Positions 14,308 through 21,638 of a stretch of 26,576 nt of DNA are shown here, one piece after another. Numbering within the stretch: the stretch's first letter is position 1; each line of letters begins with the position of its first letter. Source of the DNA: Devosiaceae bacterium (lineage in GTDB: Bacteria > Pseudomonadota > Alphaproteobacteria > Rhizobiales > Devosiaceae); the NCBI GenBank assembly GCA_021648375.1, contig JAKISW010000038.1:1-26576 (forward strand). The letters are read 5' to 3'. Below the pieces are notes generated by a model that worked only from the letters and a program-made list of their open reading frames with translations, made no database searches and was not told the origin of the DNA. The translations under genes and the position numbers were made by a program.

Positions 14308-15402
14308 TCAGCCTTTAGCCAATTGTGCCGCCTGCTCCAACCAGTTGTCGCGATCAATGCGCCCTTTGAAATTAAGTTCCAAATCAACTTTTTCAATGTC
14401 TTCTTTCGAAAAATCCGCAACCTGAGAATATTTGGTGATTCCGAGTGCATGAAGTTTCTTTTCAATTACCGGGCCAACACCTGAGATTTCTTTGAGATCA
14501 TCCGGATCTCCAGCAGGGGCTGTAAACATTGGCTTGTCAGAATCATCTGCCTTGGCTGGCTCAACTTTGGCAGGAGCTTCTTTGGCAGGCTCAGCTTTTT
14601 CGACCTTAGGGGCTTCAGCTTTAGGGGCTTCGACTTCTTTAACAGCTGGCGGTGCAACCACAGGTTCAACCGGTGCGGAAACCTTAGCACCAAGATCGGC
14701 ACCCTGATCAACCGAAGAGCGGGCAATGCCATCAAGAGCAGCTTTTGCGATCAGGTCACAATAGAGTTCTATGGCGCGGGCCGCATCATCATTGCCTGGA
14801 ATTGGCAGATCGGCATCATCGGGATTACTATTGGAATCAATAACCGCAACAACCGGAATACCAAGACGGCGGGCTTCGGTGATGGCAATTGCTTCTTTAT
14901 TGGTATCAATCACAAACAAGACCGAAGGCACATTACCCATGTCTTTGATGCCGCCAAGATCGCGGTCAAGACGGGCTTTTTCGCGTGAAAGCTGCAACAG
15001 TTCTTTTTTGGTCAAGCCCTGCACGCCTTCAGCTTCCTGAGCTTCTAGTTCGCGCAGCCGGGCGATGGATTTAGAAATTGTCTGCCAGTTGGTCAGCATG
15101 CCACCAAGCCAGCGCGAATTCACATAATATTGCGCTGAGCGCTGAGCGGCGTCAGCAACAATCGGAGCTGCCTGACGTTTGGTGCCAACAAAAAGCACCC
15201 GCCCACCATCGGCAACAACATCTGAAACCAATTGCAATGCCTGATAAAGCAATGGCACAGTCTGGCTTAGATCCATAATGTGTATATTGTTGCGGGTGCC
15301 AAAGATGAAGCGTTCCATCTTAGGGTTCCAGCGGTGTTTTTGGTGTCCAAAATGAACACCGGCTTCAAGTAGTTGACGAATCGAAAAATCTGGCAATGCC
15401 AT
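14308..15402 (-). CDS. rpsB: 30S ribosomal protein S2 with C-terminal HhH extension
   Basis: Small-subunit ribosomal protein. Residues 1 to about 240 form the S2 core: LLEAGVHFGHQKHRWNPKM at the start, FVGTKRQA, NSRWLGGMLTNWQTI and NVPSVLFVIDTNKEAI. A linker rich in Ala, Pro, Lys and Glu follows (about 245-300). The last 60 or so residues form a helix-hairpin-helix-like domain opening DDLKEISGVGPVIEKKLHAL and ending KGRIDRDNWLEQ. The length is 364 aa against about 240-260 for S2 alone. Similar tails occur on several alphaproteobacterial proteins, as I recall. The ATG at 15402 has a strong AAAGGAG eight bases upstream; the frame upstream of it is leader. Confidence 0.96.
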   Translation of the reverse strand: MALPDFSIRQLLEAGVHFGHQKHRWNPKMERFIFGTRNNIHIMDLSQTVPLLYQALQLVSDVVADGGRVLFVGTKRQAAPIVADAAQRSAQYYVNSRWLGGMLTNWQTISKSIARLRELEAQEAEGVQGLTKKELLQLSREKARLDRDLGGIKDMGNVPSVLFVIDTNKEAIAITEARRLGIPVVAVIDSNSNPDDADLPIPGNDDAARAIELYCDLIAKAALDGIARSSVDQGADLGAKVSAPVEPVVAPPAVKEVEAPKAEAPKVEKAEPAKEAPAKVEPAKADDSDKPMFTAPAGDPDDLKEISGVGPVIEKKLHALGITKYSQVADFSKEDIEKVDLELNFKGRIDRDNWLEQAAQLAKG

Positions 15403-15448
15403 TGAGCATGCTCCTTTACCGGTTATACCTCCACGGGATATATGCAAC

Positions 15449-15487
15449 GGCTTTTGCCGCCACCGGAAGAAAAGCCAATCATTTGGC
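15449..15487 (-). other. Two competing hairpins in the rpsB leader
   Basis: On the minus strand, hairpin A is GCCAA/TTGGC (15483-15487 with 15474-15478, 4-base loop) followed by TTTTCTT, a weak terminator shape. Hairpin B pairs GGCTTTT (15470-15476) with AAAAGCC (15449-15455) around a loop holding a CCG/CGG mini-stem. B uses the GGC and T-run of A, so both cannot form together. This could be an attenuator or an S2 autoregulation site. Confidence 0.4.
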
Positions 15488-15520
15488 CCTCAACACCCGT
15501 GTGTGAATTTAGTCGCGGCG

Positions 15521-15549
15521 CTAATAACCCATATAAAATCAGTGCGCAA
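15521..15549 (-). promoter_or_regulatory. Probable rpsB-operon promoter
   Basis: On the minus strand TTGCGC (15544-15549), a 17-base spacer and TATTAG (15521-15526) lie about 120 bases before the rpsB start, in the 231-base gap after dnaE. Position and spacing suit the main promoter of rpsB-tsf and downstream genes. Confidence 0.45.
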
Positions 15550-15633
15550 CCATTGATTGAGAAATCATAGATTCAAAATTTTGTGCAGCGGGAACACCCC
15601 CTTGATTCTAAGGGTATCCATTAGGTCCTGCCC

Positions 15634-18600
15634 CTAAGTCAGTTGCACATCATTGATACCGGAAATGGATTTGATGCCTGAGGCCAGATCCGGGGTCAAT
15701 TGATAGTTTCCAGCCAGTTTAATTTTGCTCTCTCTGGTGGCGTCGGTAGATTTTACCACAATAAAAACCACTCCATTCCCCCCCGGCTCCAACAATTTGG
15801 CGGTAGGTTTCAGGCTTTTTGGATCATTGGCAAAAATCACCATTTCCCGAGAGACCGTCTGGGCAATGCTTTCCAGCAATCGCGCCCGCAACAATCTCAG
15901 GCGAACGCCTTCACTTAGCGCTTCCGCTTCAACATTTATAATTGCCGAGTTTCCGGGCTGCAAAATCTCTCCATATTTGGCAAGAGTTTCCGAAAACAAC
16001 AGGCATTCAAAACTCCCACTGGGATCAGAAAGAGTAAGGATTGCCATGGGCTTGCCTTTTCTCGTGCGCCGATCATTTCGCAACACAACAGTTCCAGCGA
16101 CCACAAAATTAGTGTCCCCGCCCTTCGCCGCCTCCTGCAAATTGCGCCAGCTGGTCACGGAATATGTCTCAAGCACCAGAGCAAAATCATCCAGCGGGTG
16201 GCCAGACAGATGAAATCCAATAGCGCTATGCTCGCGGTCAAGTCTTTCGATATTGGTCCAACGGGCAAAATCCGGGTTCAAAATAATCGACTCGGGCTTT
16301 TCAACTTCAAACATATCAGAAATTCCGTCAGCGCGATTACTGGCGGCGCGTTGGGAAGTACCAATAATGGTTTCGATAGCGTTGAACGCCTGCTCCCTGT
16401 GGGGGACTAAATCGTCAAATGCTCCAGCATTGGCCAAAGCCTGAGCAGTGCGCCGGTTAATTATTCTTGGATCAATACGATTGGCAAAATCTGCCAGATC
16501 ATCAAATTTGCCCTGTCCGCGCGCTTCTACGATATGTTCTGCCACCTGTCTCCCAACACCTTTAAGGGCGCATAAAGAATATTGAATTCCTCCATCCTGC
16601 ACCTCAAAAGCAACGTGGGAACGATTAACGCAGGGGGGAAAGACCTCAATGTCCAGCTGGTCCGCATCGCGTTTAAACTCAGCCAGTTTATCTGTATTGC
16701 CCATATCAAGGGTCATGGAAGCGGCGATGAATTCGGATGTGAAATTGGCCTTAAGGTATGCGGTTTGATAGGTAAGAAACGCATAAGGGGCTGAGTGGGA
16801 TTTGTTAAAGCCATATTCGGCAAATTTTGCGCAGGCATCAAAAATTTTGTTGGCAATTTTTTTGTCAATGCCGCGATCTACGGCTCCAGATACAAAGCGA
16901 TCTCGTTGAGAATCCATTTCTGACTGGATTTTTTTACCCATAGCCCGGCGCAAAATATCCGCCTCTGCAAGGGTATATCCGGCCAGATCTCGCCCGATCT
17001 GCTGCACCTGTTCCTGATAGGTAATAACGCCAAATGTTGCCTCAAGAATTGGAATAAGCAATGGATGCAGGTAGTGGGCTTCTTCTTCTCCCAGCTTTAC
17101 GGCACAATATACGGGTATGTTATCCATCGGCCCGGGACGAAAGAGTGCCACCAGGGCAATCAAATCCTCAAATCTATCCGGTTGCATATCAATCAGAGCC
17201 CGGCGCATTCCGGCACTTTCCACCTGAAACACACCAACCGTATCGCCCTTGCGAAGCATCGTGAACGTGTTTTTATCATCCAGAGGAATATCATCAAGGA
17301 TGATTTTTTGCCCCCCGTTTAGCTTCTTGCCCCGATTTATCATTTTAATTGTGTGGTCAATGATGGTCAGGGTTTTAAGCCCTAAGAAATCGAATTTGAC
17401 CAGACCAGCAGATTCTGCCCATTTCTGCCCATATTGAGTAACCTGCATGTCAGAACGCGGATCACGATAAAGGGGAACAAGCTCCTGTAAAGGTCGATCA
17501 CCGATAACAATGCCCGCCGCATGGGTTGAGGCATGGCGATAAAGGCCCTCAATATTTTGAGCAAGGCTAAGCAATTGCGCAACGGTTTCGTCTTCGTCAC
17601 GCATTACTCTTAATTGACGCTCCTGCTCCAAAGCCTCAGCAATGGTTGGCGGATTTGCAGGATTGATGGGCACAAGTTTGGAGATACGATCAACCTGAGA
17701 ATAGGGCATTTGCAAAACACGCCCCACATCACGCAAGGCGGCTTTGGCCTGAAGAGTTCCAAAAGTAATAATCTGGGCCACCTGCTCGCGCCCGTATTTC
17801 TTTTGAACATATTGAATAACCTCCTCGCGACGCTCCTGACAAAAATCGATGTCAAAATCGGGCATGGATAGACGGTCCGGGTTCAAAAACCTTTCAAACA
17901 ACAGCTGATATTTTAACGGATCCAGATCGGTAATTGTTAAAACATAAGCAACCAGAGATCCCGCCCCGGAACCACGGCCCGGACCCACCGGGATATTTTG
18001 CTCTTTGGCCCAGCGAATAAAATCGGCAACAATCAGAAAATACCCGGGAAACTCCATCTGGGTGATGATTTTCAACTCAAACGCCAGCCGCTCATCATAA
18101 TCCTTGCGTGTGTAACCGGGAGCCAGACCCCTGGCCTTTAAGCGCGCATCCAGCCCGTCTTTTGCTTGTTGATGCAACTGGTCAGCTTCACTTATTTCAC
18201 CCTCAATTGCCTTGTTTTGGCCAACGATAGCGAATTTGGGTAATATGGGATCCCGGGTAAGGGGGCGAAATGATACGGACCGGGATATGTGCAGAGTGTT
18301 CTCGATAGCTTCCGGCAAATCTTTAAATAACTCAACCATTTGAGCGCGATTTTTAAAGTAATGCTGCTTGGAAACCTTGCGTCGTTTGGTCTGGGCAACC
18401 ACTGAGCCCTGAGCAATTGCCAACAGAGCATCATGGGCTTCGTGATCTTTTTCAGCCGGAAAAAAAGGCTCATTAGTGGCAACCAGTGGTATTTGGTTTT
18501 TATATGCGTAGTCGACAAGTTGGGGCTCTACTTTTTGTTCTGAAGCCAGGCCATGGCGCTGCAATTCCACATAGAGATTGTTGTCAAACAATGCTTTTAG

Positions 18601-19095
18601 CAGGGCCAGACGGGTATGGGCCTTTTTGATATGATCTTGAGCAAACAAAGGGTCAATTGCACCTTCGGGGCCGCCTGTCAGACAGATAAGGCCGGATGTG
18701 TTTTTGGAATTAAACCAATGAAAATGTACAACAGGAGGGCCACCTTCGCTGGACAAATATGCTCTGCTGACCAATTCGGACAGATTTAAAAACCCTTCTT
18801 CGGTGCAGGCAATCAAAACAATCGAATTTTTATGAAATTGCTGGTTTTTTTCGCGACCCTCTTCAGCATCAGCAAAATCAATTGGCACTTCACAAGAAAT
18901 AATTGGCTGCACACCAGCTGCGGCTGCTTTTTGAGAAAATTCCAAAGCGCCAAACAGATTAGCGCTATCAGCTATACCAATGGCTGGCTGAGTATCTGCC
19001 AAAGCCAGTTTTAGCATTTTGGCAATTGGCAGCGCCCCCTCAAGCAATGAGTAGGCAGAGTGGACATGCAGATGGATAAAACCGGCATCAGTCAT
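15634..19095 (-). CDS. dnaE: DNA polymerase III alpha subunit
   Basis: Replicative DNA polymerase (family C, DnaE1 type). The N-terminal PHP domain begins HLHVHSAYSLLEGA. The catalytic acidic residues are in MPDFDIDFCQERR and KFDFLGLKTL; GPGRGSGAGSLVAYVL is the nucleotide-binding palm segment. A helix-hairpin-helix region, a possible clamp-binding segment ISDMFEV, and an OB fold (VVAGTVVLRNDRRTRKGKPM) follow. With the ATG at 19095 the protein is 1153 aa, normal for alphaproteobacteria. A TTG 24 bases further up is possible but less likely. Upstream lies the LexA-boxed microprotein gene, so dnaE may be read partly from an SOS promoter. A weak dnaE promoter candidate is listed separately. Confidence 0.97.
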   Translation of the reverse strand: MTDAGFIHLHVHSAYSLLEGALPIAKMLKLALADTQPAIGIADSANLFGALEFSQKAAAAGVQPIISCEVPIDFADAEEGREKNQQFHKNSIVLIACTEEGFLNLSELVSRAYLSSEGGPPVVHFHWFNSKNTSGLICLTGGPEGAIDPLFAQDHIKKAHTRLALLKALFDNNLYVELQRHGLASEQKVEPQLVDYAYKNQIPLVATNEPFFPAEKDHEAHDALLAIAQGSVVAQTKRRKVSKQHYFKNRAQMVELFKDLPEAIENTLHISRSVSFRPLTRDPILPKFAIVGQNKAIEGEISEADQLHQQAKDGLDARLKARGLAPGYTRKDYDERLAFELKIITQMEFPGYFLIVADFIRWAKEQNIPVGPGRGSGAGSLVAYVLTITDLDPLKYQLLFERFLNPDRLSMPDFDIDFCQERREEVIQYVQKKYGREQVAQIITFGTLQAKAALRDVGRVLQMPYSQVDRISKLVPINPANPPTIAEALEQERQLRVMRDEDETVAQLLSLAQNIEGLYRHASTHAAGIVIGDRPLQELVPLYRDPRSDMQVTQYGQKWAESAGLVKFDFLGLKTLTIIDHTIKMINRGKKLNGGQKIILDDIPLDDKNTFTMLRKGDTVGVFQVESAGMRRALIDMQPDRFEDLIALVALFRPGPMDNIPVYCAVKLGEEEAHYLHPLLIPILEATFGVITYQEQVQQIGRDLAGYTLAEADILRRAMGKKIQSEMDSQRDRFVSGAVDRGIDKKIANKIFDACAKFAEYGFNKSHSAPYAFLTYQTAYLKANFTSEFIAASMTLDMGNTDKLAEFKRDADQLDIEVFPPCVNRSHVAFEVQDGGIQYSLCALKGVGRQVAEHIVEARGQGKFDDLADFANRIDPRIINRRTAQALANAGAFDDLVPHREQAFNAIETIIGTSQRAASNRADGISDMFEVEKPESIILNPDFARWTNIERLDREHSAIGFHLSGHPLDDFALVLETYSVTSWRNLQEAAKGGDTNFVVAGTVVLRNDRRTRKGKPMAILTLSDPSGSFECLLFSETLAKYGEILQPGNSAIINVEAEALSEGVRLRLLRARLLESIAQTVSREMVIFANDPKSLKPTAKLLEPGGNGVVFIVVKSTDATRESKIKLAGNYQLTPDLASGIKSISGINDVQLT

Positions 19096-19145
19096 AATTG
19101 AGGCTTTCCACGCGGGCAAAAAATCAAATCAGGTAATATGGATGT

Positions 19146-19174
19146 TTTGTATCATTGCAATTCTTTTTGGCCAA
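19146..19174 (-). promoter_or_regulatory. Possible dnaE promoter
   Basis: On the minus strand TTGGCC (19169-19174), a 17-base spacer and TACAAA (19146-19151) lie about 50 bases before the dnaE ATG. Four of six bases match consensus in each box. It would give dnaE a promoter independent of the SOS-type promoter upstream. Confidence 0.3.
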
Positions 19175-19240
19175 CAGGGGAACAAAGTTTGTAACAGCTG
19201 GGTTTTCATGAGGAAAAAATGGACGGGTATGAAGCTTTGC

Positions 19241-19339
19241 CTATGCCAGAGTACGCAAAACATCCGCCCAAATCAAAGCTGTAACGCAAAAAGCGCTAAG
19301 GGAAATAAAAGCCATGAGGTCCTTGAACAAAGTAATCAT
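19241..19339 (-). CDS. SOS-regulated single-helix microprotein, SidA-like
   Basis: A 32-residue peptide that opens MITLFKDLMAF and ends WADVLRTLA. One hydrophobic stretch (about residues 9-26) is long enough to cross the membrane, with charged residues on both sides (Lys6, Asp7; Asp26, Arg29). GGAG lies ten bases before the ATG. Upstream are a strong promoter shape and an exact GTTC-N7-GTTC LexA box, 42 bases before the start codon. The size, the membrane character and LexA control match SidA of Caulobacter, a 29-residue SOS-induced inhibitor that acts on the division protein FtsW. That assignment is inference: I cannot align the two here. The next gene is dnaE, 145 bases on, with no terminator visible between. 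The alternative is a chance reading frame, but the promoter, operator, Shine-Dalgarno and membrane helix together argue against it. Confidence 0.7.
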   Translation of the reverse strand: MITLFKDLMAFISLSAFCVTALIWADVLRTLA

Positions 19340-19381
19340 TTTTTGAATTCTCCAGTCTGGTTTGTCTTGCTCCCACCTTAT

Positions 19382-19396
19382 GTTCTTGTTTTGTTC
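19382..19396. promoter_or_regulatory. LexA (SOS) box
   Basis: GTTC (19382-19385), seven bases, GTTC (19393-19396): an exact match to the direct-repeat LexA site of alphaproteobacteria. It lies directly downstream of the -10 box, over the expected transcription start, where a bound repressor would block initiation. Confidence 0.8.
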
Positions 19397-19399
19397 TTG

Positions 19400-19427
19400 T
19401 ATATAGAGTGATCGTTATACGAGTCAA
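19400..19427 (-). promoter_or_regulatory. Promoter of the SOS microprotein gene
   Basis: On the minus strand TTGACT (19422-19427), a 16-base spacer and TATATA (19400-19405). It is the best sigma-70-type match noticed in the window, and the LexA box starts four bases after the -10. Confidence 0.65.
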
Positions 19428-19579
19428 GATGGTAAATTGTGGATTAACAGGCTGGATTATTTAAAATGCTTGCCGGAAATAAAAATGGCTTTTGAGCAGA
19501 ACATTTTTTGTAATATCAAAATTGGCCGTGGACATTGCTAGGGCAGTCGTCTTTCAGGTCCAGCCCTTAAGTTTATGGC
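19428..19579. other. Non-coding stretch after lolD
   Basis: This is part of a gap of about 480 bases between lolD and dnaE. The rest of the gap holds the SOS promoter, LexA box, microprotein gene and dnaE leader. In these 152 bases I see no gene. AGGGC and GCCCT can pair across an 18-base loop soon after the lolD stop, but no T-run follows, so a terminator is not supported. Confidence 0.5.
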
Positions 19580-20266
19580 CTAAAGTTTTATGGGAACCAG
19601 CTTACCATTCTTTAGGGTAATAATTTTGTCGGCCCGACGCGCAAGATCGTGATCATGGGTTGCTATAAGAGCACTGCTTTTATGTTCTTTAATCAAAGTC
19701 AAAAGCGCATCAAATACCAATGTGGAGGTTTCCGGATCAAGGTTTCCAGTCGGCTCGTCCGCAAGAATGATTTTTGGAGAATTGGCGGCGGCGCGTGCGA
19801 TGGCCACCCTTTGTTGCTCTCCGCCCGACAATTCAGTTGGACGATGGGAAGAACGAGGGCCAACTCCTAAAATTTCCAGCAATGTTTGCGCTCTTTTTTG
19901 TGCTTCTTTTAAAGACTTACCGGCAATCATTTGGGGAATTGCTATATTTTCCAGAGCGCTGAATTCGGGCAGCAGATGGTGAAACTGATAAACAAAACCA
20001 ACCGCACTGCGACGCATCAGGGTGCGCGCCCTATCGCCAAGGCTGTTCGTCGCCTGTCCACAGATATTGATCTCACCTTGTTGGGCACGGTCCAGCAACC
20101 CGCCCAAATGCAGCAGAGTGGATTTGCCAGCCCCGGAAGGAGCAACCAGAGCCACCATCTCCCCCTGCATAACTTTTAGAGACGCTCCCGATAATATCTG
20201 AAGTTTGTTCTCGCCCTCATTATAGGCGTAGCTAACATCGTTAAATTCAAGGTTTATATCATTCAT
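19580..20266 (-). CDS. lolD: Lipoprotein-releasing ABC transporter, ATPase LolD
   Basis: ATPase of the inner-membrane complex that extracts outer-membrane lipoproteins and hands them to LolA. Walker A is APSGAGKST (residues 42-50), the signature is LSGGEQQRVAIARA, Walker B is IILADEPTGNLD, and the switch His lies in LIATHDHDLA. The length is 228 aa from the ATG at 20266, which overlaps the end of lolC by eight bases and has GGAGG nine bases upstream. A longer frame to 20290 lies inside lolC and is not needed. Confidence 0.96.
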   Translation of the reverse strand: MNDINLEFNDVSYAYNEGENKLQILSGASLKVMQGEMVALVAPSGAGKSTLLHLGGLLDRAQQGEINICGQATNSLGDRARTLMRRSAVGFVYQFHHLLPEFSALENIAIPQMIAGKSLKEAQKRAQTLLEILGVGPRSSHRPTELSGGEQQRVAIARAAANSPKIILADEPTGNLDPETSTLVFDALLTLIKEHKSSALIATHDHDLARRADKIITLKNGKLVPIKL

Positions 20267-21638
20267 AACGCAGCGCCTCCACCGGGTCATAGCGCGCCGC
20301 GCGCAGGGCCGGATAAAGGGTGGCCAAGAATGTCAGCAATAATGAGAGGCCAATCACCAGCCCAACTTCATAAGGATCTATTCTGGTGGGCAGCGCCGAG
20401 AGAAAAAATATTTCGGGGGGAAATATTACAATTCCAAATACATCCGAAAGCCAAACTCTTATGGTTTCTGCATTCAAAGCCAGAACAAATCCGACTACAG
20501 CACCGAGCAAAGTTCCCAACAACCCAATTGCTGCTCCGGTAATAAAAAATACACGCATTATCGAGCCGCGAGTGGCCCCCATGGTGCGCAAAATGGCAAT
20601 ATCTGCTGCCTTGTCCTTAACCAGCATCACCAGCGAAGAAATAATATTAAAGGCAGCCACAACAACGATCATTGAGAGAATGACAAACATCACCACCCGC
20701 TCCACCTGCAGGGCGGAAAAGAATGTGGCATTTCTCTGCTTCCAGTCAGTCAGGAGCAGTGGCCTTTCAATTTCAGTATAAAGTTTTTCGCGCATGGCAT
20801 CTGTATCATCGGGATCGGTTATAAATATCTCAATGGCCGATACCCGCGTTATGCGCTCATAGGCGGCATCAATCTCTGCATCTGAAGCATCAATTGCTAT
20901 CGGCGCCACACCGGGGCGTAAAACATCCTCAAACATTTTAAAATATCTCTGAGACGCTTCCAGCGGCATAAAGACAAACAGGCTGTCAAATTCCACCATG
21001 CCCAGATTAAAAATCACATTCACAGGATAAGATCGAATTTGCGGGGTGGTGCCAAAAGGAGTTTTTGAGCCATCGGGATTAATCAGGGTCAGTGTATCGC
21101 CAATGGTAATGCCCAATTGGCGGGCCAACCCTATGCCAATGGCCACTCCATTGCTTTGATCCCACTGATCCCATCCGCCAAAATGCACACCTTGGGATAA
21201 GAGGGGGAGTTTTGAAATAGTGGCAAAATCCATACCCCGAACCCGAACACCCGAAGAATTACCGCCAGCCGCAGCCGAACCGGTGGCCAGCGCCTGCCCC
21301 TCTACAAAGGCAATGGCGGTTTCCACCCCGTCGATATTTTCAATTTGTACCACCAGTTCTTCAAAATCTGTGAATTCCGTCTCGATAGGAATGGCGGAAA
21401 AATGACCGTTCAGGCCAAGGATTTTTGACAATAATTCAGCGCGAAAACCATTCATCACTGACATGACAACGATCAGGGTCGCAACCCCGATTGCAACCCC
21501 GGTCAGGGTCAAGCCGGCAATCACCGAAATAAATGTATCCTTGCGGCGCGAACGTAAATATCTGCCGGCCAGCATCCATTCGAAGCGGGAAAAGGGTGTG
21601 GTGTTTTTTCCCGGTTGCAGTTTTGAAGAATTGCTCAA
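20259..21638 (-). CDS. Lipoprotein-releasing system permease, LolC/LolE family
   Basis: Membrane subunit partner of LolD. It has the FtsX/MacB layout: helix 1 at about residues 37-62 (FISVIAGLTLTGVAIGVATL), a large periplasmic domain, then three helices (around VMFVILSMIVVVAAF, FFITGAAIGLLGTLLG and VGLVIGLSLLLTFLATLYP). It closes with the family tail DPVEALRYE. At 459 aa it is longer than the roughly 410-430 usual. Only one permease gene is present, so the complex may use two copies of it; that is inference, and I give no C or E letter. The start TTG (21636-21638) overlaps the proS stop as TTGA, with GGGA a few bases upstream. Confidence 0.93.
   Translation of the reverse strand: MSNSSKLQPGKNTTPFSRFEWMLAGRYLRSRRKDTFISVIAGLTLTGVAIGVATLIVVMSVMNGFRAELLSKILGLNGHFSAIPIETEFTDFEELVVQIENIDGVETAIAFVEGQALATGSAAAGGNSSGVRVRGMDFATISKLPLLSQGVHFGGWDQWDQSNGVAIGIGLARQLGITIGDTLTLINPDGSKTPFGTTPQIRSYPVNVIFNLGMVEFDSLFVFMPLEASQRYFKMFEDVLRPGVAPIAIDASDAEIDAAYERITRVSAIEIFITDPDDTDAMREKLYTEIERPLLLTDWKQRNATFFSALQVERVVMFVILSMIVVVAAFNIISSLVMLVKDKAADIAILRTMGATRGSIMRVFFITGAAIGLLGTLLGAVVGFVLALNAETIRVWLSDVFGIVIFPPEIFFLSALPTRIDPYEVGLVIGLSLLLTFLATLYPALRAARYDPVEALRYE

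Noticed and set aside
15599..15614. CCCTT/AAGGG hairpin after the dnaE stop as a terminator
   Set aside because: It has only five base pairs and no T-run on the minus strand.
19142..19411. Plus-strand open frame of 89 codons in the lolD-dnaE gap
   Set aside because: It is antisense to the microprotein gene and its promoter and shows no ribosome-binding site or domain.
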